Assembly (NCBI RefSeq): GCF_014649915.1
Contig: NZ_BMTY01000017.1
Location: forward strand, 132,365 to 190,723
Reading direction: 5' to 3'
DNA length: 58,359 bases
Origin: Streptomyces toxytricini
Lineage (GTDB): Bacteria > Actinomycetota > Actinomycetes > Streptomycetales > Streptomycetaceae
In this document: piece by piece, positions 1-8,428 of the stretch
How the letters are laid out: the number at the start of each line of letters is the position of its first letter
Position numbering within the stretch: the first letter of the stretch is position 1
The notes under the pieces: generated by a model
Databases searched by the model: none
What the model saw: the letters and a program-made list of their open reading frames with translations, nothing else
What the model was told of the DNA's origin: nothing
Program-made: the position numbers and the translations under genes

Positions 1-1163
1 CCCGCGGTCCGCGCGACGGCGAAGACGGTCTCCCCGGCCTCGGCCGGCATCCCGGTGGAGAGCGTCAGCACCGCCAGGGCCAAGTCCACGTTGGCGTGCG
101 GGCCGCCGCGCCCGGCCGCCGTCGTGTCGACGAGCTCCCGGGCCGCGGCGAGTGCCGCAGCAGCCCCGGGGACGTCCTCCAGCCGGGCGAAGAGTGCGGT
201 CGCCCGCGGGTCCTCGGCTGCGTAGAGCCGGTGGCCGAGCCCGGGCACCGGGCGGCCGGCCCGCAGGTGCTCCGCGACGACGGGTGCGGCCCCGCCGCGC
301 TCCAGGACCTCGGCGAGCGTGCGGTGGGCGAGCCGCCCGGCGGCGCCGTGCAGGGGGCCCTCCAGGACGCCGAGCCCCGCCGACACGGCGGCGTACGGGT
401 GGGCGCGCGCCGAGGCGGCGACCCGTACGGCGAGGGTGGAGGCGGCCAGGTCGTGGTCGATGAGCAGGGCGAGCGCCAGGTCGAGGGCGCCGAGGCCCGC
501 GGGGTCGGGGTCGCGCGCGGTCAGGCGGGTCCACAGGCGTGCTGCGAGCGGGCCTTCCGGAGCGTTCTCCTGCGCCGCCGCAGGGCCGGCGGGCTCCGGT
601 GCGGCCGGCGGAAGGGCGTCGACCAGGGTGGGGATCAGGCGCCGGGCGGAGCCGAGCACGGCCTCCTCCGACAGGTCGAAGCGCAGCGGGTCGGTCACCG
701 CCGCGGCGGCGGTCGCCACGCGCAGCCGGTCGACGGGTCCGCTGTGCTCGGGCAGGGCGGCGACGGCGCGGCGGGCGGCGGCGAGGGCGTCCGGCGGGGC
801 CGTGAAGCGGGCGTTCCGGCGGAGGGCGCCCGTCCACAGCCACTCGGCGGCCTCCTCGTACGAGTGGCGGGCGGCCAGCTCGGCGGCGTCGACGCCGCGG
901 AACCAGTACCGGTCGGGCTCGATCAGCGTCAGCGAGGTCCGTACGACGGGCTCCCCGCCGACCGGCGGCGCGGCCTCCCGCCGGGTGCGCCGGGCCAGGG
1001 ACTCCACCTCGGCGGCGTCGAAGCTGCTGCCCCTGCCGACCGCGTCGCGGCGGCTCGTGAGCTGGCCGCGGCTGACGTACGCGTACACGGTGGCGGGCTT
1101 GACGCCGAGGAGGCGTGCCGCCTCGCGGGTGCTGATCCGCCGTTCGCCCTGCGCCTCGTTCAT
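1..1163 (-). CDS. Helix-turn-helix citrate synthase-like protein (partial, C-terminus off the window)
   Basis: About 387 residues are visible from an ATG at 1163. The remaining C-terminus lies left of base 1. Residues 9-50 form a MerR/excisionase-like helix-turn-helix (ISTREAARLLGVKPATVYAY), followed by a citrate synthase fold. That fold keeps the PLHG and GLGHRLY active-site histidine motifs and an Asp in NVDLALAVL. Members of this actinobacterial group sit beside a standard citrate synthase gene, as here, divergently with only 70 bp between the starts. The DNA-binding head suggests a regulator of its neighbour, possibly sensing oxaloacetate, acetyl-CoA or citrate through the catalytic fold; this is inference. 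It could also be an active (methyl)citrate synthase. The fold is confident, the role is not. Confidence 0.85.
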   Translation of the reverse strand, partial: MNEAQGERRISTREAARLLGVKPATVYAYVSRGQLTSRRDAVGRGSSFDAAEVESLARRTRREAAPPVGGEPVVRTSLTLIEPDRYWFRGVDAAELAARHSYEEAAEWLWTGALRRNARFTAPPDALAAARRAVAALPEHSGPVDRLRVATAAAAVTDPLRFDLSEEAVLGSARRLIPTLVDALPPAAPEPAGPAAAQENAPEGPLAARLWTRLTARDPDPAGLGALDLALALLIDHDLAASTLAVRVAASARAHPYAAVSAGLGVLEGPLHGAAGRLAHRTLAEVLERGGAAPVVAEHLRAGRPVPGLGHRLYAAEDPRATALFARLEDVPGAAAALAAARELVDTTAAGRGGPHANVDLALAVLTLSTGMPAEAGETVFAVARTA

Positions 1164-1233
1164 GACGCCCAGCGTACATATATTGATTCAATCAATATTG
1201 ACAGTGATTCAATCCATCATGGATGGTCGATGC
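1164..1233. promoter_or_regulatory. Divergent AT-rich operator/promoter between the two citrate synthase genes
   Basis: A perfect palindrome with 9-bp arms, ATATTGATT-C-AATCAATAT, lies at 1180-1198. Its core TGATTCAATC recurs at 1205-1214, exactly 21 bp (two helical turns) away. A third palindrome, ATCCAT-C-ATGGAT, is at 1212-1224. The stretch is strikingly AT-rich for this genome. It is a good operator candidate for the helix-turn-helix citrate synthase and would control both divergent genes. Confidence 0.7.
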
Positions 1234-2385
1234 ATGAACACCACCGTCGATGTACCCCGCGGTCTCGCGGGAGTCGTGGTCACCGAGACCGCCCTGGGCG
1301 ACGTCCGCGGCCGCGAGGGCTTCTACCACTACCGCCAGTACTCGGCCGTCGAGCTCGCCGAACGGCGCAGCTTCGAGGACGTCTGGCACCTGATGTTCCG
1401 CGGCGAACTCCCGGCCGACGCCGCCGGGCGGGCCGCCTTCGCCGCCGAGATCGCCCCCCTGCGCAGACTGCCGGCCGAGGTAGCCGACGCCCTGCCCGCC
1501 CTCGCCCGCGCCACAGCCCCCTCCGGGCCCCTCGCCGGACTGCGCACCGCCCTCTCCCTGCTCGGCGCCTCCGCAGGCTTCCGCCCGCTCTACGACCTCG
1601 CCCCCGAGCAGCGCGCCGCCGATGCGCTCGCGGCCTGCGCCGCCGTACCGACCCTGCTCACGGCGCTGTACCGGCTCGGCCGGGGCCTGGAGCCGGTCGC
1701 CCCGCGGGACGACCTGCCGTACGCCGCGAACTACCTGTACATGCTCACCGGGCAGGAGCCGGACCCGGCCGCGGCCCGGGCGATCGAGCAGTACCTCGTC
1801 TCCACCGTCGACCACGGCTTCAACGCCTCCACGTTCACCGCCCGGGTGATCGCCTCCACCGGCGCGGACGTCGCCGCCTGCCTCACCGGGGCGATCGGCG
1901 CCCTCTCCGGCCCGCTCCACGGCGGCGCCCCCAGCCGGGCCCTGGACACCCTCGACGCCATCGGCACCGCGGACCGCATCGAGCCGTGGATCCGCGAGCG
2001 GGTCCTCGCGGGCGAGCGGATCATGGGCTTCGGCCACCCCGTCTACCGCACCGAGGACCCCCGCTCGCGCATGCTCCGCGGGATCGCCCTCGGCTTCGGC
2101 GGCCCCCTCGTCGACTTCGCCGTACAGGTGGAGCAGCACGTCGAGCGGATCCTCGCCGAACTGAAGCCCGGCCGCGAGCTCCACACCAACGTCGAGTTCT
2201 ACGCGGGCGTCGTCATGGAGCTGTGCGGGCTGCCGCGCGCGATGTTCACGCCGACGTTCTGCGCGGCCCGCGTGGTCGGCTGGAGCGCGAACGTGCTGGA
2301 GCAGGCGGCCGATTCGAAAATCATCCGTCCGGCGGCGCGCTACGCCGGGCCGACGCCGCCCCGGCCGGTTCCGGTCCCCGCCTGA
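1234..2385 (+). CDS. citA: Citrate synthase (citrate synthase 2 type)
   Basis: The 383-residue protein condenses oxaloacetate with acetyl-CoA to citrate in the cytosol (TCA cycle entry). The catalytic triad is visible as His229 in GPLHGG, His268 in GFGHPVY and Glu321 in NVEFYAG. The acid is Glu, where Asp is the textbook residue. The ATG at 1234 is chosen because GGATGG lies 7 nt upstream and homologues begin near VDVPRGLAGV. An in-frame ATG at 1219 lies inside the operator palindrome and is less likely. The gene is divergent from the HTH citrate synthase-like gene and followed after 14 nt by a CobW-type GTPase gene. The fold is certain; citrate rather than methylcitrate synthase activity is inferred. 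Confidence 0.9.
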   Translation: MNTTVDVPRGLAGVVVTETALGDVRGREGFYHYRQYSAVELAERRSFEDVWHLMFRGELPADAAGRAAFAAEIAPLRRLPAEVADALPALARATAPSGPLAGLRTALSLLGASAGFRPLYDLAPEQRAADALAACAAVPTLLTALYRLGRGLEPVAPRDDLPYAANYLYMLTGQEPDPAAARAIEQYLVSTVDHGFNASTFTARVIASTGADVAACLTGAIGALSGPLHGGAPSRALDTLDAIGTADRIEPWIRERVLAGERIMGFGHPVYRTEDPRSRMLRGIALGFGGPLVDFAVQVEQHVERILAELKPGRELHTNVEFYAGVVMELCGLPRAMFTPTFCAARVVGWSANVLEQAADSKIIRPAARYAGPTPPRPVPVPA

Positions 2386-2399
2386 GTACGATCGGCCGG

Positions 2400-3551
2400 G
2401 TGAACAGCAGGCAGCCCGACCGGTCCGACACCCGCCCTCCGATCCCCGTCGTCGTCCTCGCCGGATTCCTCGGGTCCGGCAAGACGACGCTGCTCAACCA
2501 CCTCCTCACCCACCGCGGCGGCACCCGCATCGGGGTCGTGGTCAACGACTTCGGCTCCATCGAGATCGACGCGATGTCGGTGGCCGGACAGGTCGGCGAC
2601 TCCATGGTCTCCCTCGGCGGCGGCTGCCTGTGCTGCGCGGTCGACGGCAGCGAGCTCGACGCCTACCTGGAGAAGCTCTCCGACCCCGTCCACCGGATCG
2701 ACGTGATCGTCATCGAGGCGAGCGGCCTGGCCGAGCCGCAGGAGATGATCCGCATGCTGGCCGCCAGCGAGAACCCGGCCATCCGCTACGGCGGGCTGGT
2801 GGAGGTCGTGGACGCGGCCGAATTCGACGCGACCCGCGCCAGGCACCCGGAGACCGACCGCCACCTCGCCTGCGCCGACCTGGTCGTACTGAACAAGACC
2901 GACCGCGTCGACGGCGCCGAGCGCGCCCGCATCGAGGCCGAGCTGGCCGCGCTGTGTCCGGGGATCCCCCTGGTCGCCGCCGACCACGGGCGCATCGACC
3001 CCGAGCTGCTCTTCGACCGCCGCCCCTGGACCGAGACGCGGGGCCAGCTGTCCTTCGAGGACCTGATCGCCGAGGCGCGGGACGGCAGCGGCCCCGCGGA
3101 CCACACCGGGCATGCACACACGCAGTACGAGAGCACGGAGTTCGCCTCCGATCAGGCCCTCAGCCCGCGCCGCCTCATCGACTTCCTCGACCGGCGCCCC
3201 GCCGGCCTCTACCGCATCAAGGGCTTCGTGTACTTCGGCGTCCCCGGGCACGAGGAGCGCTACGAGGTCCACGCCGTCGGCCGGTTCCTGCGCTTCGCGC
3301 CCGGCCCGTGGGGGCGGGGCGAGCCCCGGCTGACCCGCCTCGTCCTGATCGGGTCCGGCACCGACGGGGCGGCCCTGCTCCGCGAACTCGACGCCTGCCG
3401 CGAGCCGGCCCCGCAGAACGCCGGGCCCGAGGCGATGTGGGGCATCCTCCGCTACGTCGCCCGCCCCGCCGGGACCGATCCGGAAGGCGACGTCCCCGCC
3501 GAGGACCCCCCGGCCGCCCCCGAGGACAGCGCCGCCCCCGCGGAGGTGTGA
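2400..3551 (+). CDS. CobW/COG0523-family G3E GTPase
   Basis: This 383-residue protein has Walker A GFLGSGKTT (residues 22-30), the metal-binding C-x-C-C motif (Cys76, Cys78, Cys79) and NKTD (165-168). A C-terminal CobW domain is preceded by a His-containing segment (GHAHTQ). Family members are cytosolic GTP-dependent metallochaperones for zinc, cobalt or nitrile hydratase iron; the metal here cannot be read from sequence. The GTG start at 2400 is 14 nt after the citrate synthase stop, so the two are probably co-transcribed, though a functional link is unclear. The C-terminus ends in an acidic, proline- and alanine-rich tail. Confidence 0.88.
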   Translation: MNSRQPDRSDTRPPIPVVVLAGFLGSGKTTLLNHLLTHRGGTRIGVVVNDFGSIEIDAMSVAGQVGDSMVSLGGGCLCCAVDGSELDAYLEKLSDPVHRIDVIVIEASGLAEPQEMIRMLAASENPAIRYGGLVEVVDAAEFDATRARHPETDRHLACADLVVLNKTDRVDGAERARIEAELAALCPGIPLVAADHGRIDPELLFDRRPWTETRGQLSFEDLIAEARDGSGPADHTGHAHTQYESTEFASDQALSPRRLIDFLDRRPAGLYRIKGFVYFGVPGHEERYEVHAVGRFLRFAPGPWGRGEPRLTRLVLIGSGTDGAALLRELDACREPAPQNAGPEAMWGILRYVARPAGTDPEGDVPAEDPPAAPEDSAAPAEV

Positions 3552-3563
3552 GCCGCACCGGCC

Positions 3564-5642
3564 TCAGGCCACCTCGACGCCGTGGTCGGCGAGGAGGGCC
3601 GCGAGGCCGTCGCGGTAGCCCTTCCCGCCCGCCACGAAGTCCCAGTCGCCGTTGGCGCGGCGGCGGAAGGAGCCCAGGACCAGCGCGGTCTCGCCCGGGC
3701 GGCCGTCCGAGACGTCCAGGCAGCCCAGCTCGGCGCCGTCGGCCGCGAGCAGGCGGATGCGGGCGTCGGTGAAACCGGTCAGGTCGGCGTGCGGATCGGC
3801 TTCCGGGTCGACCGCGGCTACGAGCACCAGCCGGTCCGCGGCCTGCGGCAGCCCGTCGAACGAGACGGCCAGGGCGGCCTTGTCGGGCGCCGTGTGCGGG
3901 TGGGCCCGCACCGAACCGTCCGGGGTGCGCGGGTTGTTGTAGAACACGAAGTGGTCCTCGGTCAGCACCCGGCTGCCCTCGCAGACCAGCGCGCACACGT
4001 CCAGGGCCACCCGGCCGGACCAGGACATCCCCAGGACGTTGTGGTCCGCCGACGCCTCGGAACCGGCCCCGGCCGCGGCCGCGCCGGTCGGCGAGGGCGC
4101 CACCGGGCCGTCGGCCGGGCCGAGCCGGCCGCGCAGCCCGTGCTGGTGCAGCAGCTCCACCAGGGCCGGCCCGGGAACCAACTCCAGCGGCTTGCCGTTG
4201 GCAAAGGTGTAGGAACCCGGCCCGAAGGAGGCAGTCGTGACGAGCACCCCCTTGTTCGCCCCCTTGTCCTGCACCGTGCCGTACAGATCGCGCACGGCCG
4301 TCGGCGGCACCGTCCTGCGGTAGCGCTTGACCTGCACCACGATCCGACCGCCCCGGATCGGGGCCGGGTCCAGCGCCTCCACGTCGACACCGCCGTCACC
4401 CGACCGCTGCGTCGTCACCGCCTCCATGCCCATCGCCCGGAACAGCTCCGCGACCAGGTTCTCGAAGTCGATCGGGTCCATCGTGAACAGGTCCGGCTCG
4501 TCGTCGTCCGCACCCCCGCCGTGGCTGACGACACCGCCGCCGACCTCGTCGGGCCGGCGCCCGGGCCGGACCGCCGTCCGCTGGTCGGGGCGCGCCGACA
4601 GCTGCCCGCCGAGCCCCGACACCAGGCAGTCCACGGCGCTGACCTGCTCCAGCCGCAGCCCCGCGAAGGCGGTGCGCGCCGCAGAGACGGCGGCGAGGAC
4701 GAACCGCGCCTCCCGGCCCGTCGCGGGGTCGTGGCAGTCGACGAAGCCGTTGACGGTGACGGCGTCCAGGGCGCCGAACTCGTCCGCGGCGTACAGCTCC
4801 CGCAGGACCAGCAGCATGCACTGCGCCAGGACGTCCCGGTACAGGGCCCGCCGCTCCGTCACCGGGCGCGGCTTGAGCTTGTCCTGGTCGGTGCTGGGCA
4901 GGTACTGCACCGCCCTGGCCTCCGGCACCACCGTGTAGTCGGGCAGCTCCCAGTCCAGGACCAGCTCGCGCGCGGCGGGGTCGTAGGCGGCGGCCACCTG
5001 TCTGGGCAGCGCCTCGGGCCAGGCCGTGGAGGCGTACAGGGCGGCGGAGAAGTACTCGACCGCGGCCTCGGCGCTGCCCGCGCGCAGGGCGTCGGCCAGC
5101 TCGGCGAGCCCGCTGTTGTGCTCGCGGACGCCGGCGAGCTGCTCGGCCGCCCACCGGTCGTACTGCTGCCGGTACGCGGCCAGCTGCTGCTGCCGCCGGG
5201 CCTCCGCGGCGGTCGCGGCCTGCCAGGCCTCGGTATACCGGGCGTGGGCGTCGCGCTCCGCCTGCGCCCGGTGCTGCGAGCCGAAGGTCCAGCCGCTGCT
5301 CTGCCGCTGGAAGTCCTCCAGGCGCGGCAGCGGTACGGGCTGCGCCAGTGCGCCGGGGTCGAAGGGGGCCACCTGCTCGGGGCGGACCAGCGAGGCCATC
5401 CGGAACGCCGGCGCGCGGCATCCGGCGACGAGCAGCCCCTTGAGGGCGGCGACCTCGGCGTCGAGGGCGGCGGTGCGGCGCAGGGCCTCGGCCTCGCGGT
5501 ACTGGCGGTGGCTGCGGTTCGCCTCCCGCTCGTAGGCCCGCTGCCGGCGCTCGGCCTCCCGCTGCTGGACCAGCTGCGTCTGCTGCTGCCGCCGCTGGGC
5601 CTCGGCCCAGGTCCCGATCAATCCGCCCGACCGACGACTCAT
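3564..5642 (-). CDS. Mrr-type restriction endonuclease domain fused to a TerD domain
   Basis: The 692-residue protein has three parts. Residues 1-200 are a Gln/Arg/Ala-rich, probably coiled-coil N-terminus. Residues 395-510 form an Mrr-like PD-(D/E)xK nuclease with Asp420 in GDGGVDVE and Gln437-x-Lys439 in VQVKRY. Residues 535-690 form a TerD domain (GMSWSGRVALDVCALVC, then FVFYNNP and ALAVSFDGLP). TerD proteins bind calcium and belong to tellurite-resistance and phage-inhibition loci; Mrr proteins cut modified or foreign DNA. The fusion suggests a defence or DNA-quality function, but this is inferred. It lies 99 bp downstream of the topoisomerase gene, behind a strong terminator, so it probably has its own promoter. 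Confidence 0.85.
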   Translation of the reverse strand: MSRRSGGLIGTWAEAQRRQQQTQLVQQREAERRQRAYEREANRSHRQYREAEALRRTAALDAEVAALKGLLVAGCRAPAFRMASLVRPEQVAPFDPGALAQPVPLPRLEDFQRQSSGWTFGSQHRAQAERDAHARYTEAWQAATAAEARRQQQLAAYRQQYDRWAAEQLAGVREHNSGLAELADALRAGSAEAAVEYFSAALYASTAWPEALPRQVAAAYDPAARELVLDWELPDYTVVPEARAVQYLPSTDQDKLKPRPVTERRALYRDVLAQCMLLVLRELYAADEFGALDAVTVNGFVDCHDPATGREARFVLAAVSAARTAFAGLRLEQVSAVDCLVSGLGGQLSARPDQRTAVRPGRRPDEVGGGVVSHGGGADDDEPDLFTMDPIDFENLVAELFRAMGMEAVTTQRSGDGGVDVEALDPAPIRGGRIVVQVKRYRRTVPPTAVRDLYGTVQDKGANKGVLVTTASFGPGSYTFANGKPLELVPGPALVELLHQHGLRGRLGPADGPVAPSPTGAAAAGAGSEASADHNVLGMSWSGRVALDVCALVCEGSRVLTEDHFVFYNNPRTPDGSVRAHPHTAPDKAALAVSFDGLPQAADRLVLVAAVDPEADPHADLTGFTDARIRLLAADGAELGCLDVSDGRPGETALVLGSFRRRANGDWDFVAGGKGYRDGLAALLADHGVEVA

Positions 5643-5686
5643 CAGCTGTGTACTCCCCCCACAACGCCCGGAGGGAAAACACTAGT

Positions 5687-5732
5687 CGGCATTCGGGTGG
5701 TACGTCCCCCGGCCCGTACCACCCGAATGCCG
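5687..5732 (-). terminator. Intrinsic terminator after the topoisomerase gene
   Basis: Perfect 18-bp inverted repeat (5687-5704 with 5715-5732) and a 10-nt loop, beginning 10 bp past the parC-like stop. On the minus strand it is followed by a short T-rich run (TGTTTTCC). Confidence 0.85.
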
Positions 5733-5741
5733 GGCTCCGGC

Positions 5742-8198
5742 CTACAGCGCGGAGCCCGCCACCACGGAGACCGCGGCGGGCAGTGCCGTGCCCGAGCCGT
5801 CGCGGCGCGGGTCCGCGGCCGGCAGGGCGGCGGGGGCGCCGTTCGCCGCGGCCGCCCTCGCCGGGGCGTTGCCCGCCCAGGCGAAGGTCAGCAGCTCCTC
5901 GCCCTTGAGGAACCGCTGGCAGCGGACGCCGCCGGTGGCCCGGCCCTTGCGCGGGTACTGGTCGAACGGGGTCAGCTTTCCGGACTGCACCGAGTCGTCG
6001 AGGGTGCCGCGGGAGCCGGCCACGGTGAGCACCAGCGCGTCGCGCGCCGGGTCGACCGCCGAGAAGTGGATCACCTTGGCGCCGGAGCCGAGCTTGATGC
6101 CGGCCATGCCGCCGGCCGGTCGGCCCTGCGGGCGCACCTGCGAGGCCGGGTAGCGCAGCAGCTGGGCGTCGTCGGTGATGAAGACGAGGTCCTCCTCGCC
6201 GGTGCGCAGCTCGACCGCGCCGACGATCCGGTCGCCCTCCTTGAGGGTGATGACCTCCAGCTCCTCCTTGTTCGCCGGGTAGTCGGGCACGACGCGCTTG
6301 ACGACGCCCTGCTCGGTGCCGAGAGCCAGGCCCTGGGAGGACTCGTCCAGCGAGGTCAGGCAGACGACCCTCTCGTCCGGGGCGAGCCCGGAGAGGAACT
6401 CCGCCAGCGGCGCCCCGCCGGCCAGGTTCGGTGCGGCATGGGTGTCGGGCAGCTGCGGCAGGTCGATCACCGCCAGCCGCAGCAGCCGGCCGTGCGAGGT
6501 GACCGCGCCGACGTCGCCGCGGGCCGTCGCCGCGACCTGGGAGACGATCAGGTCGTGCTTGGCGCGCGGTGCGCCCTCCTCCGCCACGACCGGGTCCCCG
6601 GTCGCCGTGCGCGCCAGCAGGCCCGTCGAGGACAGCAGCACCCGGCACGGGTCGTCGGCGACCTCCAGCGGAACGGCCGCGACGGCGGTGCCCGCGGACT
6701 CCAGCAGGACCGTGCGGCGCTCGGTGCCGAACTTCTTGGCGACCGCCGCCAGCTCGGAGGAGACCAGCTTGCGCAGCTCCGCGTCCGACTCGAGGATCCG
6801 CGTCAGCTCCTCGATCTCGGTGGTGAGGCGGTCCCGCTCGGCCTCCAGTTCGATCCGGTCGAAGCGGGTGAGCCGGCGCAGCGGGGTGTCGAGGATGTAC
6901 TGGGTCTGGACCTCGCTCAGCGAGAAGCGCTCCATGAGCCGCTCCTTCGCCTGCGCCGAGTTGTCGCTGTCCCGGATGATCCGGATGACCTCGTCGATGT
7001 CGACGAGGGCGACCAGCAGGCCCTCCACCAGGTGGAGCCGGTCGCGCCGCTTGCCGCGGCGGAACTCGCTGCGCCGGCGCACCACCTCGAAGCGGTGGTC
7101 GAGGTAGACCTCCAGCAGCTCCTTCAGGCCCAGCGTCAGCGGCTGGCCGTCCACCAGGGCGACGTTGTTGATGCCGAAGGACTCCTCCATCGGCGTCAGC
7201 TTGTAGAGCTGCTCCAGGACGGCCTCCGGGTGGAAGCCGTTCTTGATCTCGATGACCAGGCGCAGGCCGTGCGCGCGGTCGGTGAGGTCCTTGACGTCGG
7301 CGATGCCCTGCAGCTTCTTCGCGCCCACCAGGTCCTTGATCTTCGCGACGACCTTCTCCGGGCCGACCGTGAAGGGCAGTTCGGTGACGACCAGGCCCTT
7401 GCGGCGGGCCGTCACGTCCTCCACGGACACCGTCGCGCGGATCTTGAAGCTGCCGCGGCCGTTCTCGTACGCGTCCTTGATGCCCGACAGGCCCACGATC
7501 CGGCCGCCCGTGGGCAGGTCCGGGCCGGGCACGAAGCGCATCAGCGCCTCCAGGTCCGCCTGCGGGTAGCGGATCAGGTGGCGCGCGGCCGCGATGACCT
7601 CGCCCAGGTTGTGCGGCGGCATGTTCGTCGCCATGCCGACCGCGATGCCGGAGGCGCCGTTGACCAGGAGGTTCGGGTAGGCGGCGGGCAGGGCGACCGG
7701 CTCGCGCTCCTGGCCGTCGTAGTTGGCCTGGAAGTCGACGGTGTCCTCGTCGATCGACTCCGTCATCAGCGACGTGGCGTCCGCCATGCGGCACTCTGTG
7801 TAGCGCATCGCGGCCGGCGGGTCGTCGTTGCCCAGCGAGCCGAAGTTGCCGTGCCCGTCGACCAGGGGGAGGCGCATCGAGAACGGCTGCGCCATGCGCA
7901 CGAGGGCGTCGTAGATCGACGCGTCGCCGTGCGGGTGCAGCTTGCCCATGACCTCGCCGACGACGCGGGCGCACTTCACGTACCCGCGGTCGGGGCGCAG
8001 GCCCATCTCGCTCATCTGGTAGACGATGCGCCGGTGCACCGGCTTCATGCCGTCGCGGGCGTCGGGCAGGGCGCGGGAGTAGATCACCGAGTACGCGTAC
8101 TCGAGGAAGGAGCCCTGCATTTCGTCGACGACGTCGATGTCGAGGATGTTCTCCTCGAAGTCCTCCGGCGGCGGGGTCTTCGTGCTGCGGCGGGCCAT
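5742..8198 (-). CDS. parC: Topoisomerase IV subunit A / GyrA-like protein
   Basis: The 818-residue protein is the DNA breakage-reunion subunit of a type IIA topoisomerase. The active-site tyrosine is Tyr133 in MRYTECRM. The N-terminal winged-helix region includes YVKCARVVGEVMGKLHPHGD. A coiled-coil middle leads into C-terminal beta-pinwheel blades (for example VVCLTSLDESSQGLAL and GGVRCQRFL). The start at ATG 8198 gives the usual MARRSTK N-terminus; the frame is open further upstream without plausible coding. It works with a ParE/GyrB partner not present in this window. The gene is divergent from the M16 peptidase pair. Confidence 0.88.
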   Translation of the reverse strand: MARRSTKTPPPEDFEENILDIDVVDEMQGSFLEYAYSVIYSRALPDARDGMKPVHRRIVYQMSEMGLRPDRGYVKCARVVGEVMGKLHPHGDASIYDALVRMAQPFSMRLPLVDGHGNFGSLGNDDPPAAMRYTECRMADATSLMTESIDEDTVDFQANYDGQEREPVALPAAYPNLLVNGASGIAVGMATNMPPHNLGEVIAAARHLIRYPQADLEALMRFVPGPDLPTGGRIVGLSGIKDAYENGRGSFKIRATVSVEDVTARRKGLVVTELPFTVGPEKVVAKIKDLVGAKKLQGIADVKDLTDRAHGLRLVIEIKNGFHPEAVLEQLYKLTPMEESFGINNVALVDGQPLTLGLKELLEVYLDHRFEVVRRRSEFRRGKRRDRLHLVEGLLVALVDIDEVIRIIRDSDNSAQAKERLMERFSLSEVQTQYILDTPLRRLTRFDRIELEAERDRLTTEIEELTRILESDAELRKLVSSELAAVAKKFGTERRTVLLESAGTAVAAVPLEVADDPCRVLLSSTGLLARTATGDPVVAEEGAPRAKHDLIVSQVAATARGDVGAVTSHGRLLRLAVIDLPQLPDTHAAPNLAGGAPLAEFLSGLAPDERVVCLTSLDESSQGLALGTEQGVVKRVVPDYPANKEELEVITLKEGDRIVGAVELRTGEEDLVFITDDAQLLRYPASQVRPQGRPAGGMAGIKLGSGAKVIHFSAVDPARDALVLTVAGSRGTLDDSVQSGKLTPFDQYPRKGRATGGVRCQRFLKGEELLTFAWAGNAPARAAAANGAPAALPAADPRRDGSGTALPAAVSVVAGSAL

Positions 8199-8237
8199 CG
8201 CTGCGCGGCTCCTTAACCAAGAAAGGGATGTGCTGGG

Positions 8238-8261
8238 GGTCTGGCTGGGCGGTCTGGCTGG
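8238..8261. repeat. Short direct repeat in the topoisomerase leader
   Basis: GGTCTGGCTGG occurs at 8238-8248 and again at 8251-8261, a 13-nt period, in the 230-bp divergent region. A partial third copy (CTGG) follows at 8264. It may be a protein-binding site or chance low complexity. Confidence 0.4.
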
Positions 8262-8428
8262 ATCTGGTGACAGGGGCTGACGGGGATCGTCGCGGACCAT
8301 TGTGTCCCGACGCACCGACAGGCCCGACTCCGACCCGGGTACCGGCCGGGAACTTCTCCGGCGCCCGGCGCGCTTGCATACAGTGGCAGGTCTGACGGAA
8401 TTCTCTGCATCGCGATCGAAGGGACCAC

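Noticed and set aside
3582..8216. A very long plus-strand open frame opposite the Mrr-TerD and topoisomerase genes
   Set aside because: It is a GC-driven shadow: the translation is low-complexity Arg/Gly/Val/Asp-rich with no domain, while the minus strand encodes clear families.
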